The notes under the pieces were generated by a model. That model was given only the letters and a program-made list of their open reading frames with translations. It searched no databases and had not been told where the DNA came from. DNA of 64,000 bases from NCBI GenBank assembly GCA_964035575.1, contig OZ037907.1, positions 310,001-374,000 of the forward strand. Direction: 5' to 3'. Each line of letters starts with the position of its first letter. Position 1 is the first letter of the stretch. This stretch comes from Rhynchopus sp. YZ270_cl-10 (lineage: Eukaryota; Euglenozoa; Diplonemea; Diplonemida; Diplonemidae). Shown one piece after another: positions 1 through 10,355 of the stretch. The translations under genes and the position numbers were made by a program.

Positions 1-1248
1 CGCAGCTTCATACGATGCAAAACGCTCCTCTTCTTGCCGACTCCGGTGTTCCGCAAGCTTAACCAATCTTTTTTTAAATTCCGCATCCTTCAAAGTTTCT
101 TCCGCAGCCCGCAGTAACTCCTCGTCAGCCTCTTTTTCTAAAGCTTTGAGTTGTAGGTTGTCTACCTGCTGTTGATGTTTTTCTCGAAGTTGTGCAATGT
201 GGAGTTGTCTTGCTTCAGATTTGGCTTCTCTTTCTTCTCTTGCAATACGAAGTTTTTCTTCGGTGAGGTACATATCACAGCGTTCTTCCAACGCTGTTTG
301 CAGGGCATTAAGGATGTTCTGAATTCGCGTCTCTGCATCTAGTATCGTCGCCCGAAGCGTCTGTTTGGAATACCGTTTCCGCTCCCACATCCACAGCTCC
401 TCCGATAAAACGGCTTTCGGTGTATCCGGAAACGCTGCACCCAATCTAATCAAAATCTCCCCTCGAGTGGTCTCCTTCATCGATAACCCCTTCATTAAGG
501 GTTCAATCCGATCGCTTTGCGTTTTCTCTGTTAATTTGAGGGTCCCAATAAATTCTTTTGTGCTCCGCAACTCCTCTGAAATAGCAGAGGAAAATACATC
601 CACCAATGCGGGGTCTACATAAGCAAGGTTGGAGGAAGCTTTTGAGAGCGTTGCTTCTAAGGCGTCGTTGGAATGGATTGTTAAAGTTGCGAATGTTTTT
701 ATATCGTGAAGCTGGGTGTGCAATGGGAGCAATTCTTTTTGAATTTCAATCAATTCCTTTTCGAGATCTGCGTATTCCCCTTTATCCCTTCTTGGGTTTT
801 TTAGGAGAGACAATCGATACGATTTTGCTTCATTTTGTTGCGTCAATGCAAGATCATGCAGATCATGAAGAAGAGGTGTTTCCGATTCAGCTAATACAGC
901 GATAACCGCAGCCTCTGCAGACCGTTCACTCTCACGCAATGTGGAACTGAGTTGCGCCCATTGGTGTTTCGCCGCAGCTTGTCTACTCCCTTTACGATGA
1001 GTCTTCACTGCACTCTGCAACTTCTTCAACGCTCCAGAATGCGCCACGCTTTTACTCTTAAACATCCGTAACATCTCTAACTCCCTATCCACAAAGCCCC
1101 CTTCACAGCCAGACAGGGTTGATTGAATGGAACTATTATCAGGTGTTTCAGGCACAGCAGTGCCCTTAGTTGGAACAGATACTTTCGACCCTGCAAAGGT
1201 GTAGCCGCCAGATGGGGCACGTCGTGGGGGTTTGCGGGTGGTTGTCAT
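1..1248 (-). CDS. CCDC148-like coiled-coil protein (3' end outside window)
   Basis: An open frame of 416 codons starts at an ATG on the minus strand (1246-1248) and runs without a stop through position 1. The N-terminus is basic and proline-rich (MTTTRKPPRRAPSGGYTF). The rest is almost entirely helical and charged, with long Glu/Lys/Arg/Gln stretches typical of coiled coil, especially in the last 120 visible residues. The composition and layout resemble CCDC148, a conserved coiled-coil protein of ciliated eukaryotes whose exact role is unclear; that assignment is by resemblance. No intron is visible. Any long coiled-coil flagellar protein is an alternative. The window's other genes run in the same direction. 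Confidence 0.6.
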   Translation of the reverse strand, partial: MTTTRKPPRRAPSGGYTFAGSKVSVPTKGTAVPETPDNSSIQSTLSGCEGGFVDRELEMLRMFKSKSVAHSGALKKLQSAVKTHRKGSRQAAAKHQWAQLSSTLRESERSAEAAVIAVLAESETPLLHDLHDLALTQQNEAKSYRLSLLKNPRRDKGEYADLEKELIEIQKELLPLHTQLHDIKTFATLTIHSNDALEATLSKASSNLAYVDPALVDVFSSAISEELRSTKEFIGTLKLTEKTQSDRIEPLMKGLSMKETTRGEILIRLGAAFPDTPKAVLSEELWMWERKRYSKQTLRATILDAETRIQNILNALQTALEERCDMYLTEEKLRIAREEREAKSEARQLHIAQLREKHQQQVDNLQLKALEKEADEELLRAAEETLKDAEFKKRLVKLAEHRSRQEEERFASYEAA

Positions 1249-2022
1249 TGTTGTTTTTGTTTCCTGTTGATTTGAATTATTTGGAGTGGTTTGCATCGGT
1301 ATGGGGGTTGAAGGTAAGTTTGAGGTTGGAAAATAAAGTTGGCTTGAAATCCAACAGCCCGCTTGTGACAGTGTATATTGGTACAATGACCGAGTGGACC
1401 GTAAATAAAAGAAAGTGAAGCTATTACTGCAGGCACACCTCCGACTGACCCACGTACGATGCCAGCCATCCGGATGAAAGCGCAAGACTCAGAAAAGATT
1501 CTGAAAGCTGTGGTCAGCAGTTGTTGACCCTCGAACGTTGGCTTTATTATTTCTGGCTTCGAATTGCACTTCGAATTTAGAAAAAGAAAAAAATCTGGTA
1601 AAGGAATGGGTACTTTGGGGGGAGGAATCAGTTTTCAAAATAATTTGACAACGGGCCTCTGTGCCCCTATTTTTGCATTTTTGCATTTTTGCATTTTTGC
1701 ATTTTTGCATTTTTGCATTTTTGCATTTTTGCATTTTTGCATTTTTGCATTTTTGCATTTTTGCATTTTTGCATTTTTTTTATGATTATCATTTTCATTT
1801 TCAAGGATATTTGCCACCTTTTTCTTCCATCTGCAAAAACCCTACCTCTTCACCCTCCCTCCCTTTTCCCTCATGAAGAAACAGAATTTTTTTTCTCTCT
1901 TTAACACAGGCATTAGCTCTGATTTGTTATGAATCTCCTTTTTTCTTCCTCCCTCCCCTCCCCTCCCTCATTCAAATCACACAGAAAATCCTTTTTATCT
2001 TTATCAACTGCATCGCTTATTT
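1249..2022. other. Intergenic spacer with short repeats
   Basis: There is no gene here. It holds an octamer array (1671-1780) and T-rich low-complexity DNA. Around 1426-1475 there is a short motif (GCAGGCAC...CTGAC...ACGATGCC) that recurs near 14476-14510. Both copies lie upstream of a gene start (the coiled-coil gene and the leucine-rich-repeat gene). Confidence 0.6.
1671..1780. repeat. Octamer tandem array (GCATTTTT)n
   Basis: About 13-14 nearly perfect head-to-tail copies of an 8-bp unit read GCATTTTT on the plus strand. Frames run open through it only because the unit has no stop, so these are not genes. It lies about 240 bp downstream of the Rsm22 stop codon. Confidence 0.95.
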
Positions 2023-5000
2023 TTAGTCGAGGTTTGCGTTATTCACTTCATCCCGCATCTCTTTTAGACTCGCAACGTCTCCTTCTGCAGCACGCATCTG
2101 ACGCTGTTCGGCAGCTTGCTTGACACGAACTTCTTCGGGGTCCATTTCCGCCTCGAGCTCCTGTTCCTGCTCACGCTCTTCTTCCGCCGCACTCTCAGCA
2201 AGCTCCTTCTGCTGCAAGGGGTCTACAAAGCCGGGGTTGGAAAAGGTGTTCGTCGTGTCCCCTTGGATGTACTCCTCTCTATCCATATTCGGATGGTTTG
2301 GGAACAATGACCCGGCCTCTACTGTATCCTGCATTTTCGAGAGATGCGTTATTTTATCATTTTTCCTAATCCGCGCAGCCTCGAGCGTTCCATGTGGTGT
2401 GCATATATCGACATAAACATCCGTCCCATTATGACTCACCCTCGGAGTTCGTACCACCCGATTCCACAGCCAAGACTGCCTTCTGAATTCGTTTTTGTAC
2501 GTCTCCTTTTCTTTGTGAAGACTCACCAAATCCTTTGCAGTCGCAGGTTTGCCGTATGACGCCCACCTCCCTACAAACGGATTCAAATTTTCTTCAGTTT
2601 GCGGAAATCCCAGCACCTTATCAACCGGGTATTTAATTTTCCGTGAAGGAATCTGAATTCTGTTTAACCCTGTACCATGCGCTTCGTTCCTATCCTTTAG
2701 CGCTTTAAGCCGAGGATCGTGCTTCATTTGCTCCGCATCCCCTGATAGAACGGTGGGGGTGTATTTCGGCACCTTCTGCTTTTGCAACGCTTTCTCTGGG
2801 ATAACGATGTTCTTTGCGATAATGCAGTAGCTGTACTCCTCTACGTGCTGCGTATCAAACTTTCCCCCCCCAGCGACCCACTTCTCCACATGAGAGGGAG
2901 AGTACTTTGCAGATGCATGGCACGTTCTGAACCCCTTCTTCCTCTTCCCTGCGAGGGAATGCGCAAGGGGACACCGAATTTCGTCATGGGGACATGGTGC
3001 AAGCACAGTAGGTTGGTCCTCCCAGGGGCCAATGTCTTTGTATTCATCAAGAATTGTGGTGCGGGCGTCGAGAACCAATTTGAAGCCAGCTGGGGTGCCT
3101 GCTTCGACAATAACGAGAATTCCCCCGCATTTCTCCCATAGCGCACGGATTGCATCGGCACGGAGGGATTCAGAGGGGAGTTCGGAGAGGGTGTACGCGG
3201 AGGTGACGAGGTCGGTGGGTGCTTCGTTGCTGTCGGTGCTTTCTCGGAGGAAGCGTTTCCAGAGAACGTGAGGGGCGACGTCGAGGAGAAAGTCCTCACC
3301 ATAGGTTCGCATCCCCGCAGAGGGCTCGATGGCGACAATGCGTTGCAGGATTTCCGCCTCGCGTTTCTCCCAGTTGCCGTAGCAGATGGCCTTCTCATCA
3401 GCATCGTGGTGCAGTTGTTCCGAAGGAAGCCCATCATCGTCGCTTGCAGTAGCAGATTGTCCTTTAAGGTACTGCAAAGCGGAGTACGGTCGATAGGTGG
3501 GGTCGCGCTCCATTTTTTGCTTCTCAACGTGCTTATAGTATTTGTGCGCCCACTCCGCCCGCACATTAAACCATTTGAGATAAAAGTCTGCCCTCAACCC
3601 CCTCTCCTCCAACTGCTCAATTTCTGGGGGTTTAGGGTATTCTGAGTGGTCATGCTCCATGAAATAATCGGTTTCCTCAAATTTCTTGGTCGTCCCCGCC
3701 TTGCGTGCATCTTCACTGTACATCCCTTCGCCCATGAAGTCTTCATCCAATCCGGTATCGGTTTCAGAGGATTCATGAGTTTTCCATGCTTCTGTGGAAG
3801 CCCAAACGTCTTTATCTAATATGCGGTTGTTTTCTTCAAGCATATCCTCCATTTCCACATCGCTGCCGGAAGGGAGGAGGCCGAGGTTGACCTTTTGTTT
3901 GACATCTGCACATTGTTTGGTGAGTGCTTTGTTTTGCCCTTCGAGGATTTCTTTGATAAAACCCTTAACCTTCTGCGTTGAAACCATAGGGTGTGTTAGG
4001 TACTCATCATTAAACCGTTTGAAATGCTTTTCTGCGTGCAGTTTTTCCGATAGTGTCTCATCGTCGGGGCGGTGGTGGGCGATTCCTTTCCATACTTCGA
4101 TTGCACACCAAATAGAAGTCCCGGTCCCTGCGCCAAAGTCGAGAAGAGAGCGTGGAGCGAATCCTGGACAGCGCATCGCAATTTCTGCGTAGACTCGAAG
4201 CATGACTGCATAAATCGGGAAGGTTCGATATCCAAAATATGCAATGGTATCGCCATCAGAGTAGACCAATGGACGGTATGTCGGGCTTGCGGCAAGAAGC
4301 TTTGATTTAACCTGAAGACGGCGGTCAATGAGATAGCTCATTCTGCTCTTTGTGCGCGGGTCCAGCTTTTTGTGAAGCTTCGCCTTTCGGAGGGCGCGAA
4401 GCTCCTCTTTGGTCACCTTCAACGGCTCCCCATCGCGGCCTTCAAAGACGTATCCCTTCCGCTTCAAAACGTCCATATCTGAGGACTCAAAAAACTCATG
4501 AAATTTTGAATCTTTCATCCGATCTTCTAAAACCGGGACTAATTCTCGGAGGTGGAATCGTAGAAGGCCTTGAGGGGTGCTTTTGAGAATGTCCCACCAG
4601 CGTGATTGGGCGAGAGGGTGGAGGGTGGAGGCGTTGTTGTGGAGGGAGGTGCAGAAGCGGTTGCGGACAGAGAACTGCCGGAGCTCTGGGCGTTCTCGGT
4701 GAAGCAGTTTGAGTTGCTGCACTGCGCCGGGTGTGGTGTCTTCGAAACGACGCAGCTTTTTTTCGAAGGAACGCTGCGCAAGCGGTTTTAACTCCTCAGG
4801 GATCTCTCTGCCCTGCTCCAAGAGCGCAGCCCGCTTTTCCTTCATCACCAACCCCGCCTCCAGCTTCTCCTCTTTGCTCGCACGATACGGCGATCGTTTC
4901 TTGGCACGCTGTACATCCGTTGCTTCCTTCACACTACTCACCAACGTTGTCCCAGCTTCCTCTCTGCTCCATATAGTTCCTACAGCTGGAGATGATGAAG

Positions 5001-5073
5001 AAGAAGAAGAAGAAGAACCTTGCCACCCACCCCCTTGAGCACTGCACAGTACATAGCGAGATCGGCGGTACAT
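2023..5073 (-). CDS. Mitochondrial ribosome assembly methyltransferase-like protein, Rsm22/METTL17 family
   Basis: The predicted protein has 1016 residues with a basic, acid-free N-terminus (MYRRSRYVLC) fitting a mitochondrial presequence. Rsm22 hallmarks are clear: SAM-fold motif I SLLDFGAGTGTS (about 309-320), AIEPSAGM (581-588), DLVTSAYTLSELPS (621-634), a VEAGTPAGF segment (656-664), and cysteines in CPHDEIRCPL plus TCHAS (about 694, 701, 718). In METTL17 such cysteines hold an Fe-S cluster. Family members act in mitochondrial small-subunit assembly. Human and yeast proteins are about 450-630 residues; this one has a roughly 240-residue acidic insertion (about 340-580) between motif I and the next motif. 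A nine-serine run near residue 20 comes from a trinucleotide repeat. An in-frame ATG at 5295, just after a TTTTCAG, is an alternative start that also gives a presequence-like N-terminus. No intron is visible. Confidence 0.9.
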   Translation of the reverse strand: MYRRSRYVLCSAQGGGWQGSSSSSSSSSPAVGTIWSREEAGTTLVSSVKEATDVQRAKKRSPYRASKEEKLEAGLVMKEKRAALLEQGREIPEELKPLAQRSFEKKLRRFEDTTPGAVQQLKLLHRERPELRQFSVRNRFCTSLHNNASTLHPLAQSRWWDILKSTPQGLLRFHLRELVPVLEDRMKDSKFHEFFESSDMDVLKRKGYVFEGRDGEPLKVTKEELRALRKAKLHKKLDPRTKSRMSYLIDRRLQVKSKLLAASPTYRPLVYSDGDTIAYFGYRTFPIYAVMLRVYAEIAMRCPGFAPRSLLDFGAGTGTSIWCAIEVWKGIAHHRPDDETLSEKLHAEKHFKRFNDEYLTHPMVSTQKVKGFIKEILEGQNKALTKQCADVKQKVNLGLLPSGSDVEMEDMLEENNRILDKDVWASTEAWKTHESSETDTGLDEDFMGEGMYSEDARKAGTTKKFEETDYFMEHDHSEYPKPPEIEQLEERGLRADFYLKWFNVRAEWAHKYYKHVEKQKMERDPTYRPYSALQYLKGQSATASDDDGLPSEQLHHDADEKAICYGNWEKREAEILQRIVAIEPSAGMRTYGEDFLLDVAPHVLWKRFLRESTDSNEAPTDLVTSAYTLSELPSESLRADAIRALWEKCGGILVIVEAGTPAGFKLVLDARTTILDEYKDIGPWEDQPTVLAPCPHDEIRCPLAHSLAGKRKKGFRTCHASAKYSPSHVEKWVAGGGKFDTQHVEEYSYCIIAKNIVIPEKALQKQKVPKYTPTVLSGDAEQMKHDPRLKALKDRNEAHGTGLNRIQIPSRKIKYPVDKVLGFPQTEENLNPFVGRWASYGKPATAKDLVSLHKEKETYKNEFRRQSWLWNRVVRTPRVSHNGTDVYVDICTPHGTLEAARIRKNDKITHLSKMQDTVEAGSLFPNHPNMDREEYIQGDTTNTFSNPGFVDPLQQKELAESAAEEEREQEQELEAEMDPEEVRVKQAAEQRQMRAAEGDVASLKEMRDEVNNANLD

Positions 5074-5351
5074 TTTGAAAAAAAGGGAGAACAAACCCTG
5101 AAAAGGCCTCCCCCCCAAAAGGGGGAAAGAAAAAGTGGTGTGACCTTGGGATGTGTGGTGTGGGTGTTGGCGGAGGGGAGGAGAGAGAGAGAGAGAGAGG
5201 TGAATGCGGAACACCTGAGTAAGAGCAAAAGGGTTCGCAACAAGTACCCTTTGTTTTAGTCTGTACCGTGCAAAACTGGAGGAACCAAATCGCATAAATT
5301 GTGACCTGAAAATACAAAAAAAAAGACCTCTCTATGACTGTCCCGTTTGGT

Positions 5352-5822
5352 ATGTGATTAGAACATCTGTATGAGGAATCTGCATGTTGGCCTGCACCAA
5401 GCGCTGGAAGAAGAGCCGGCAGCACCACTGCGATGGTCCCTCCTGCACCTCCACCAACGAGTTGAACGACAGCATCTCCCACGGAAGAAAGGAGGCCCCC
5501 GCCAACCTGATCGACCACAATTTTTTCGGCAAGAGTATTCCCTGAAGAACTGAAACCTGCACTCGACGTGCGCCCCAGGGAGAGTGTGGAACGACTTCGA
5601 GGAGGGGGTGTGCATACTTCGCCTTATCTGAGCAAGGCTTCTGCAGGTTCGCGCACCGAAGCTGCCGATGTGCCTACGTGGGGCGTCCCCTGTCAGTAGT
5701 GTGCCAGCTGAGGGGCATGAAGCAAAACGCGGATAAAGGTGCAGGCCTGTGCGACAACAGGTCTGGAGAGTTGAGGCAACTCGTCTGCTGAGCGTGTGAA
5801 GAAGGCAGGGTTCGAGAAATTT
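5352..5822 (-). pseudogene. Decayed protein-coding remnant upstream of the Rsm22 gene
   Basis: One minus-strand frame stays coding-like for about 155 codons and is interrupted by a TGA and a TAA. Before the stops it reads like normal protein (for example SADELPQLSRPVVAQACTF). After them it becomes a glycine-rich hydrophobic segment (VVDQVGGGLLSSVGDAVVQL and on). The GC content is well above the flanking A/T-rich DNA. I do not recognise the family. It may be a relic of a duplicated gene or a mobile-element gene. Spliced exons of a live gene are less likely, because the two stops are not framed by convincing splice sites. Confidence 0.4.
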
Positions 5823-6478
5823 TGGAAGGGGTGAAAAAAAAAAATAGGGGGAAAGGGGGTCGTTGTCAATAGTCAGTAGATCTCATGTGTGTGTGTGTGC
5901 TTTTTTTTTTTGTTGTTGTTGTTTTCCACTGTAACCCACCAAAGAGGTTTGTGTGTGTTTTTTTTATTATTAATCAAGAGGGCTTCCCTCACCCAACCCT
6001 CCTTCAGTTTTTCTTTCGATTTTTTTTGTTTTTTTGTTTTTGTTTTTTCTTTTTCTTTTCTCCAGGGTTTCCGCCAAGATTTGGGGTTTTCAGGAATGGG
6101 GAGGGGGTATCAAAAAGACCCCCCAAAAAAAAAAACTCCCTTTTGGCGGACACCCTAGATTTCTCGCAAAAATAAAGTGGGGATGGGTGACAGCCTATCA
6201 TAGTGGGGTAATGGAAAATATCTGACATATGTTGTATACCTATAAAAGGAGGGTTTTTTGTAAGATAATCTTAAGCTACTCTCGTGCAGGGCTGTGCACG
6301 AAGATCATCTTGTACAGGGAAGGGTGTTCATGATGTATTCCGGACACATTGAAAGGCAAAGAGAGAAAAAATAAAATATGTAGAAGAATATTGCTTTGCA
6401 ACACCCAAATTCGGAAAAAAAAAAATAATGTAAAAACGGAATAAGAGGGGGGAAAAAACGCCCTTTTTCCATACTTTG

Positions 6479-6764
6479 TAGTCCGCCTGAGTCCGCGAAA
6501 AAAAGAAAAGTTTGTAAGATGACCCTAAGCCTCTCGTGCTTAATCACCTTGATCACAGAAAAGAAAAAATCCCACCAAGACTCGCCCGAGTTGAGACGGA
6601 CTTTTTGACTGAGTCTGCCTCAATCAAGTTCGTCTTAAGTCCGCCCGAGTCAGGCGGACTCGGCCTGAGTCGCTCTCAAGTCTGCCAAAAATCGGGCAGA
6701 CTTGAGAACGGAATTTCAAAGTCCGCCATAGTCTGTCTCAACTCAGGCGGACTCAGGCGGGCTA
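6479..6764. mobile_element. 286-bp terminal-inverted-repeat element with internal palindromes
   Basis: The left end TAGTCCGCCTGAGTCCGC and the inverse of the right end (TAGCCCGCCTGAGTCCGC) match at all but one base. The interior carries many direct and inverted copies of an AGTCCGCC-GAGT motif, so the whole can fold on itself. A family A hairpin (6518-6548) sits inside the left part as if inserted later. There is no coding capacity; it fits a non-autonomous DNA transposon. Confidence 0.6.
6518..6548 (-). repeat. Hairpin repeat, family A
   Basis: Read on minus: GGTGA, then TTAAGC, loop ACGAGAG, GCTTAG, GG, TCATC, then TTACAAAC and a T-run. The two stem parts pair, with the first base pair of the inner stem lost in this copy. 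Confidence 0.7.
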
Positions 6765-7264
6765 CGGCGTATGAACCCTTTCCGTACTGTTTTTTTTTTT
6801 TTTTTTTTTGTTTGTTGTTTTTTTTTTGCGTAAAAGAATGGGCTAGATATGGCCTCATATTTGAAGAAAAGATTGGTGTGGTCAGCAACCCAGTTCCCCA
6901 TGGTTTGCTGTGTACCGCTGACCGAACCAAAAAGTTTGGGCTTTGTGCCTTAAAGACGGTTCAAAAAAAAAAAAAAAATGAATTTCATATACTTTCCAAA
7001 GAGAAAACACACACAAAAAGTATTTCAACATATGCATGAAAGCATAGGTAGGGATCAAAAATATTCCCATCTTTTTGAGAGAAAGCACACAAAAAAAAAA
7101 GAGAGATAAAAAATGTGAACAATAAGGAAAGCTCTGTCGCAATAAAGTGCGTAAGCCCCACTAAAACCCCATGGGGATGCTCTTTCGTCACACCCACAGT
7201 ACCTGCCCCCCCTATGGCCATCTGCTCTTCTTTTGCCAAATCGAAAAAAAAACAAAAAAATGAC

Positions 7265-7304
7265 TTTGAAATACAAAAAGCCCTCTCGTAACAGGGGCCT
7301 ACCT
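7265..7304 (-). repeat. Hairpin repeat, family C (partial)
   Basis: On plus it reads TTGAAATACAAAAAGCCCTC and continues TCGTAACAGG. This is the conserved 3' half (minus sense) of family C, which recurs at about 12 places in the window in the same orientation. A second copy lies at 8080-8112. Confidence 0.6.
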
Positions 7305-8079
7305 TGGACCAAAAAAAAATGACAAAAAAGGAGGGAAGATATGATGGTGGGGGCTCCACAGCTGTCACACATGTACGAATGTACGATCCGCACTGAACGA
7401 CTCCCCGTGTGCACTCCACCATCCTCCACAAGACGGAACAGACGAACGGACCCTGTAATTAAAAGGGAATATGAATCTGTAGCTTTGCTATGGACGATCC
7501 AAAGACATCTACACATCACACATAGGGCCATATTCTGCGCGAAAGAATTTCCCTTATTAGTTATCAAACACATCAACACACCGCACCCTGCACGGTGCAT
7601 TTTGTCCTATCTGTCCTCTCACCAAAAAAAAAACTAAAAAATAAAAAAAGGTTGGGCACAAACGCCTCGCCGTTCATGGACGGACGCAATCACTGAAATA
7701 AAGTAGAAATTTTTTTGATACAGACACCTCTGACTCGGCAGTCCCCTGGTTCACATTGCGCATTTTGAAAAGGAAAAAAATAAAGCAGAACTGGGCTGGA
7801 AGGGCCCTGAGAGGGTGGGCGAGGGAAAAGTCAAGCTGAAAATAAAAAGAGAGAACAGAAAAATACGAACCATAAAAAACGCACTACTAGAAACAGAATC
7901 GGGAGGGGTAAACAAAAGCTTTTGGGGGGGATGGTCCCCATGCAACTCTTCACAAAACGGAGAGAAGGGAAAAATGGGGAGAAAAAGGAATGGTAACTCA
8001 TCATACAACCCTTCCCTTACCAAAAAAAAATCATGGTAAGATAAACTTGCCCACCTTGGACAAAAAAAAAAAATGTGCC

Positions 8080-8112
8080 TTGAGATACAAAGCCCTCTCG
8101 TGACAGTGTACC
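8080..8112 (-). repeat. Hairpin repeat, family C
   Basis: On plus it reads TTGAGATACAAAGCCCTCTC then GTGACAGTGTACC. It follows an A-run on plus, which is a T-run after the element in minus sense. Confidence 0.65.
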
Positions 8113-9143
8113 TATAAAAAAAAATAGGAAGATCTAATGTGCTTTGTGGTGCACGTACATCTTTCAAGAATACAAAAAAAAAAAAAAAAAGGCAGACAAA
8201 CACATTCGAAATATTTGCGTTACGAACCAAGACGAGGTCAGACTAGAGTCAAACTCAACAGGGTCTTCTTTCCCCCGCTGACAGTTTCAAGTCCGTTCCC
8301 TTGACTGCTGTTTCCGCCAGATAGTAGGTAGGGACAGAAGGAATCTCAGTTTGTCCATTTCATGCGCGCCTTTAGAAGACGAGGCATTTGGATACCTTAT
8401 GAACTACTGGAGGGAAGTATGATTTACTTTGAAAAAAATTTTTTTTGGGGGAATGTGATGTTATTTACACGAGTTCGTGAGGTGTTTTTTTTTTTTTTTG
8501 GCGCTTGTGAATGAATCACGTGCCCTCCCTTCCTTCGTTTAGACGTCCGACAACGAAAAATGCTGTCTCTGTAAGATGGTACACACAGCAACCCACAGGG
8601 GGTGTAGGGGGCCGGGGTGGATGGCCATTCACGGCAGACTAGTCAGGGGGACCACTAGTAGTGCTACTAATTCAAATGACATAGTTGTTTTACGACTCCT
8701 CTCTCGAGCTTTAGTTTTACAATAATATTGCCTTATCCATGAGCAGAGAGTTAACAACACAGTCGTTTCGACTAGGAGTTCCCCTAGTAGTGACCCTGAC
8801 TTCCGTCGTGTTTCTCAAAGATCTTTGGTCAACCAAAGACCCCCTACGGGGAGGGGCGCCACACGGCCCTCGTTTTGTTTTGCAACAAGCGTTCACAATC
8901 GCTGTATCACACGAAGGGTGTGGCAGTCCCCAGATGGATATACGGTGAAGGGGAGGGGCAAGAGTTCTTTTTTTGTGTTCGTTCCAGTAAAGTGACGCAT
9001 TGTTTGCTTGTTTCGACAAAACAATGGGAAAAAATGGGGGTGTAGACAGGGCTTGGCAGGCGAAGAGAAGCTAAAAAGGTGCAAAACGCCTCACCAAATA
9101 CCGGAGGACGCAGACACGATTCTTGCTCTCAAGACGGAATATA

Positions 9144-9269
9144 CAGCAAGACAACAAAACATCGGTGGGGTATAAAAAAAACCCCCCCTCCTTAGGGTTT
9201 TGAAATCCCAAAATCTACCTTAGTTTTTTACCCCTCCGGTGTTTTTGCCCGATGTTTGTTGTCTTACTG
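9144..9269. mobile_element. Small TA-flanked inverted-repeat element (MITE), 126 bp
   Basis: Terminal inverted repeats begin CAGCAAGACAACA / CAGTAAGACAACA and are flanked by TA on both sides, as for Tc1/mariner-type insertions. Inside is a second inverted pair of GGTGGGGTA-type sequences around TTTTGAAATCCCAAAA. A shorter relative lies at 38946-39035. Confidence 0.65.
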
Positions 9270-9426
9270 TACACATAAAGTAAAAAATGAAAGGCAATTA
9301 TTGTATGAATCCACGTCTCCTGAGGATAAAACCGCAGGGAAGGTGAAGGTGAACCTAATCTAGCTTCCCTGTGAGTCGCCAAATAAATATTTCGGCAGAG
9401 CGAAAAGAAGAAAAAAAGAGTAGTTG

Positions 9427-9480
9427 AAACGTACTAAAAACGCAGCTCAGTCGAGCTCATGCAAAAGGGTGAGACGTGAG
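9427..9480 (-). repeat. Hairpin repeat, family E
   Basis: The block holding ACTAAAAACGC, GAGCTCATGCAAAAGGGTG and a following GTGAG recurs at 41685-41735, with a fragment near 38337. In minus sense it contains an AGCTC-GACT-GAGCT hairpin and ends in CAACTACTC plus a T-rich run. Confidence 0.5.
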
Positions 9481-9704
9481 TGTCCGTACCGTAAGAGAAC
9501 GGAGGCGGTTCACTACCTCTCGAATCACGCGACCTCTTTATACCCCAGCCTTTAAAAAAAAAAATGTGTTGAGCCTGAGCTTCAAGCCTTATTCACCTTG
9601 AACAAAAGAAAAATCATAGGTAAAGAATATGTTTCGCTTACAACGGTGAAACCAGAGGTAAAACATAAGTCAAGTCATTTACTTCACGTCGTGTGCCATA
9701 TGCG

Positions 9705-9770
9705 TTAAATGCATTAAAAAAGTGGAGATTTGCACAACTGTGGCAACACAACCGAGGCAACTATGCAGCC
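9705..9770 (+). repeat. Dispersed repeat, family N (opposite orientation)
   Basis: GTGGAGATTTGCACAACTGT and the following GGCAACACAACCGAGGCAACT match family N copies at 33702-33776 and 42569-42635, but in the reverse direction. This is one of few repeats here found in both orientations. Confidence 0.6.
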
Positions 9771-9958
9771 AGGTCACCTCCCCGAGGTAAATTTACAATG
9801 ATGAGAAGATTAACCAAAAAAACCCCACCAAGCGTGACTCTCACTCACTCTGGTAGATGTACTTTAGCCTGCGTCTGTGAGAGCTTGCCCAGTCATCTTA
9901 CCGGTGCTTGGTGAATGCTGCCCGAGTTTTGAAAAAAAATAACAGAAAAAGTTTATGA

Positions 9959-9986
9959 GATGAACCTAAGCCACAGCTTAGCCACC
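9959..9986 (-). repeat. Hairpin repeat, family A
   Basis: In minus sense: GGTGG, CTAAGC, short loop TGTG, GCTTAG, GT, TCATC, then TCATAAAC and a T-run. The inner six-base stem is perfect although the loop is shortened. Confidence 0.7.
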
Positions 9987-10060
9987 TTTTAAAAATGGAG
10001 GTTTGGCCACGTGGAGGGGGCACGTGGTCAATTTTCAAGAAAAGAGAGAAAATATTATAA

Positions 10061-10092
10061 GATGAACCTAAGCCTCTCGTTGCTTGGTCACC
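10061..10092 (-). repeat. Hairpin repeat, family A
   Basis: In minus sense: GGTGA, CCAAGC, loop with ACGAGAG, GCTTAG, GT, TCATC, then TTATAATATTTTC. It is about 75 bp from the previous copy and in the same orientation. Confidence 0.7.
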
Positions 10093-10262
10093 TTCGAAAA
10101 AGTGCGGGGGTGCAGACATATTGATTTGCATTTGTTACATGCGCAGAGTATCACTGAGAGTGAGAGCGACAGAAAAGAGGAAAGAGGAAAGAGGGTTGTC
10201 AAAAAGGTACTCAGCCTTTTTTGGACAATAAAAAAGAGTTGAAAATTGCACAACAATAAAAT

Positions 10263-10355
10263 TGATTTGAAATACAGCCCTCTCGTGAAGGTGCACCGGG
10301 GGGGTGTGGACCCCCCCAACCATGCAGTCCTCGTCGTTTACATTTCTAAAAAAAA
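10263..10355 (-). repeat. Repeat, family C (longer copy)
   Basis: On plus it begins TTGATTTGAAATACAGCCCT and ends near CCATGCAGTCCTC and TTTACAT. Longer copies (this one, 35678-35780, 41909-42005, 49738-49842) suggest a full element of about 100-120 bp. Confidence 0.6.

Noticed and set aside
2023-5295. Start of Rsm22 at the upstream ATG 5295
   Set aside because: Kept only as an alternative: the extra 74 residues cross a GA microsatellite and low-complexity DNA, and the ATG at 5073 already gives a presequence-like N-terminus.
4934-5518. Single minus frame linking the glycine-rich remnant to an alternate frame over the Rsm22 5' end
   Set aside because: It crosses low-complexity DNA and runs in a shifted frame over a real gene; only the 5352-5822 part looks like former coding sequence.
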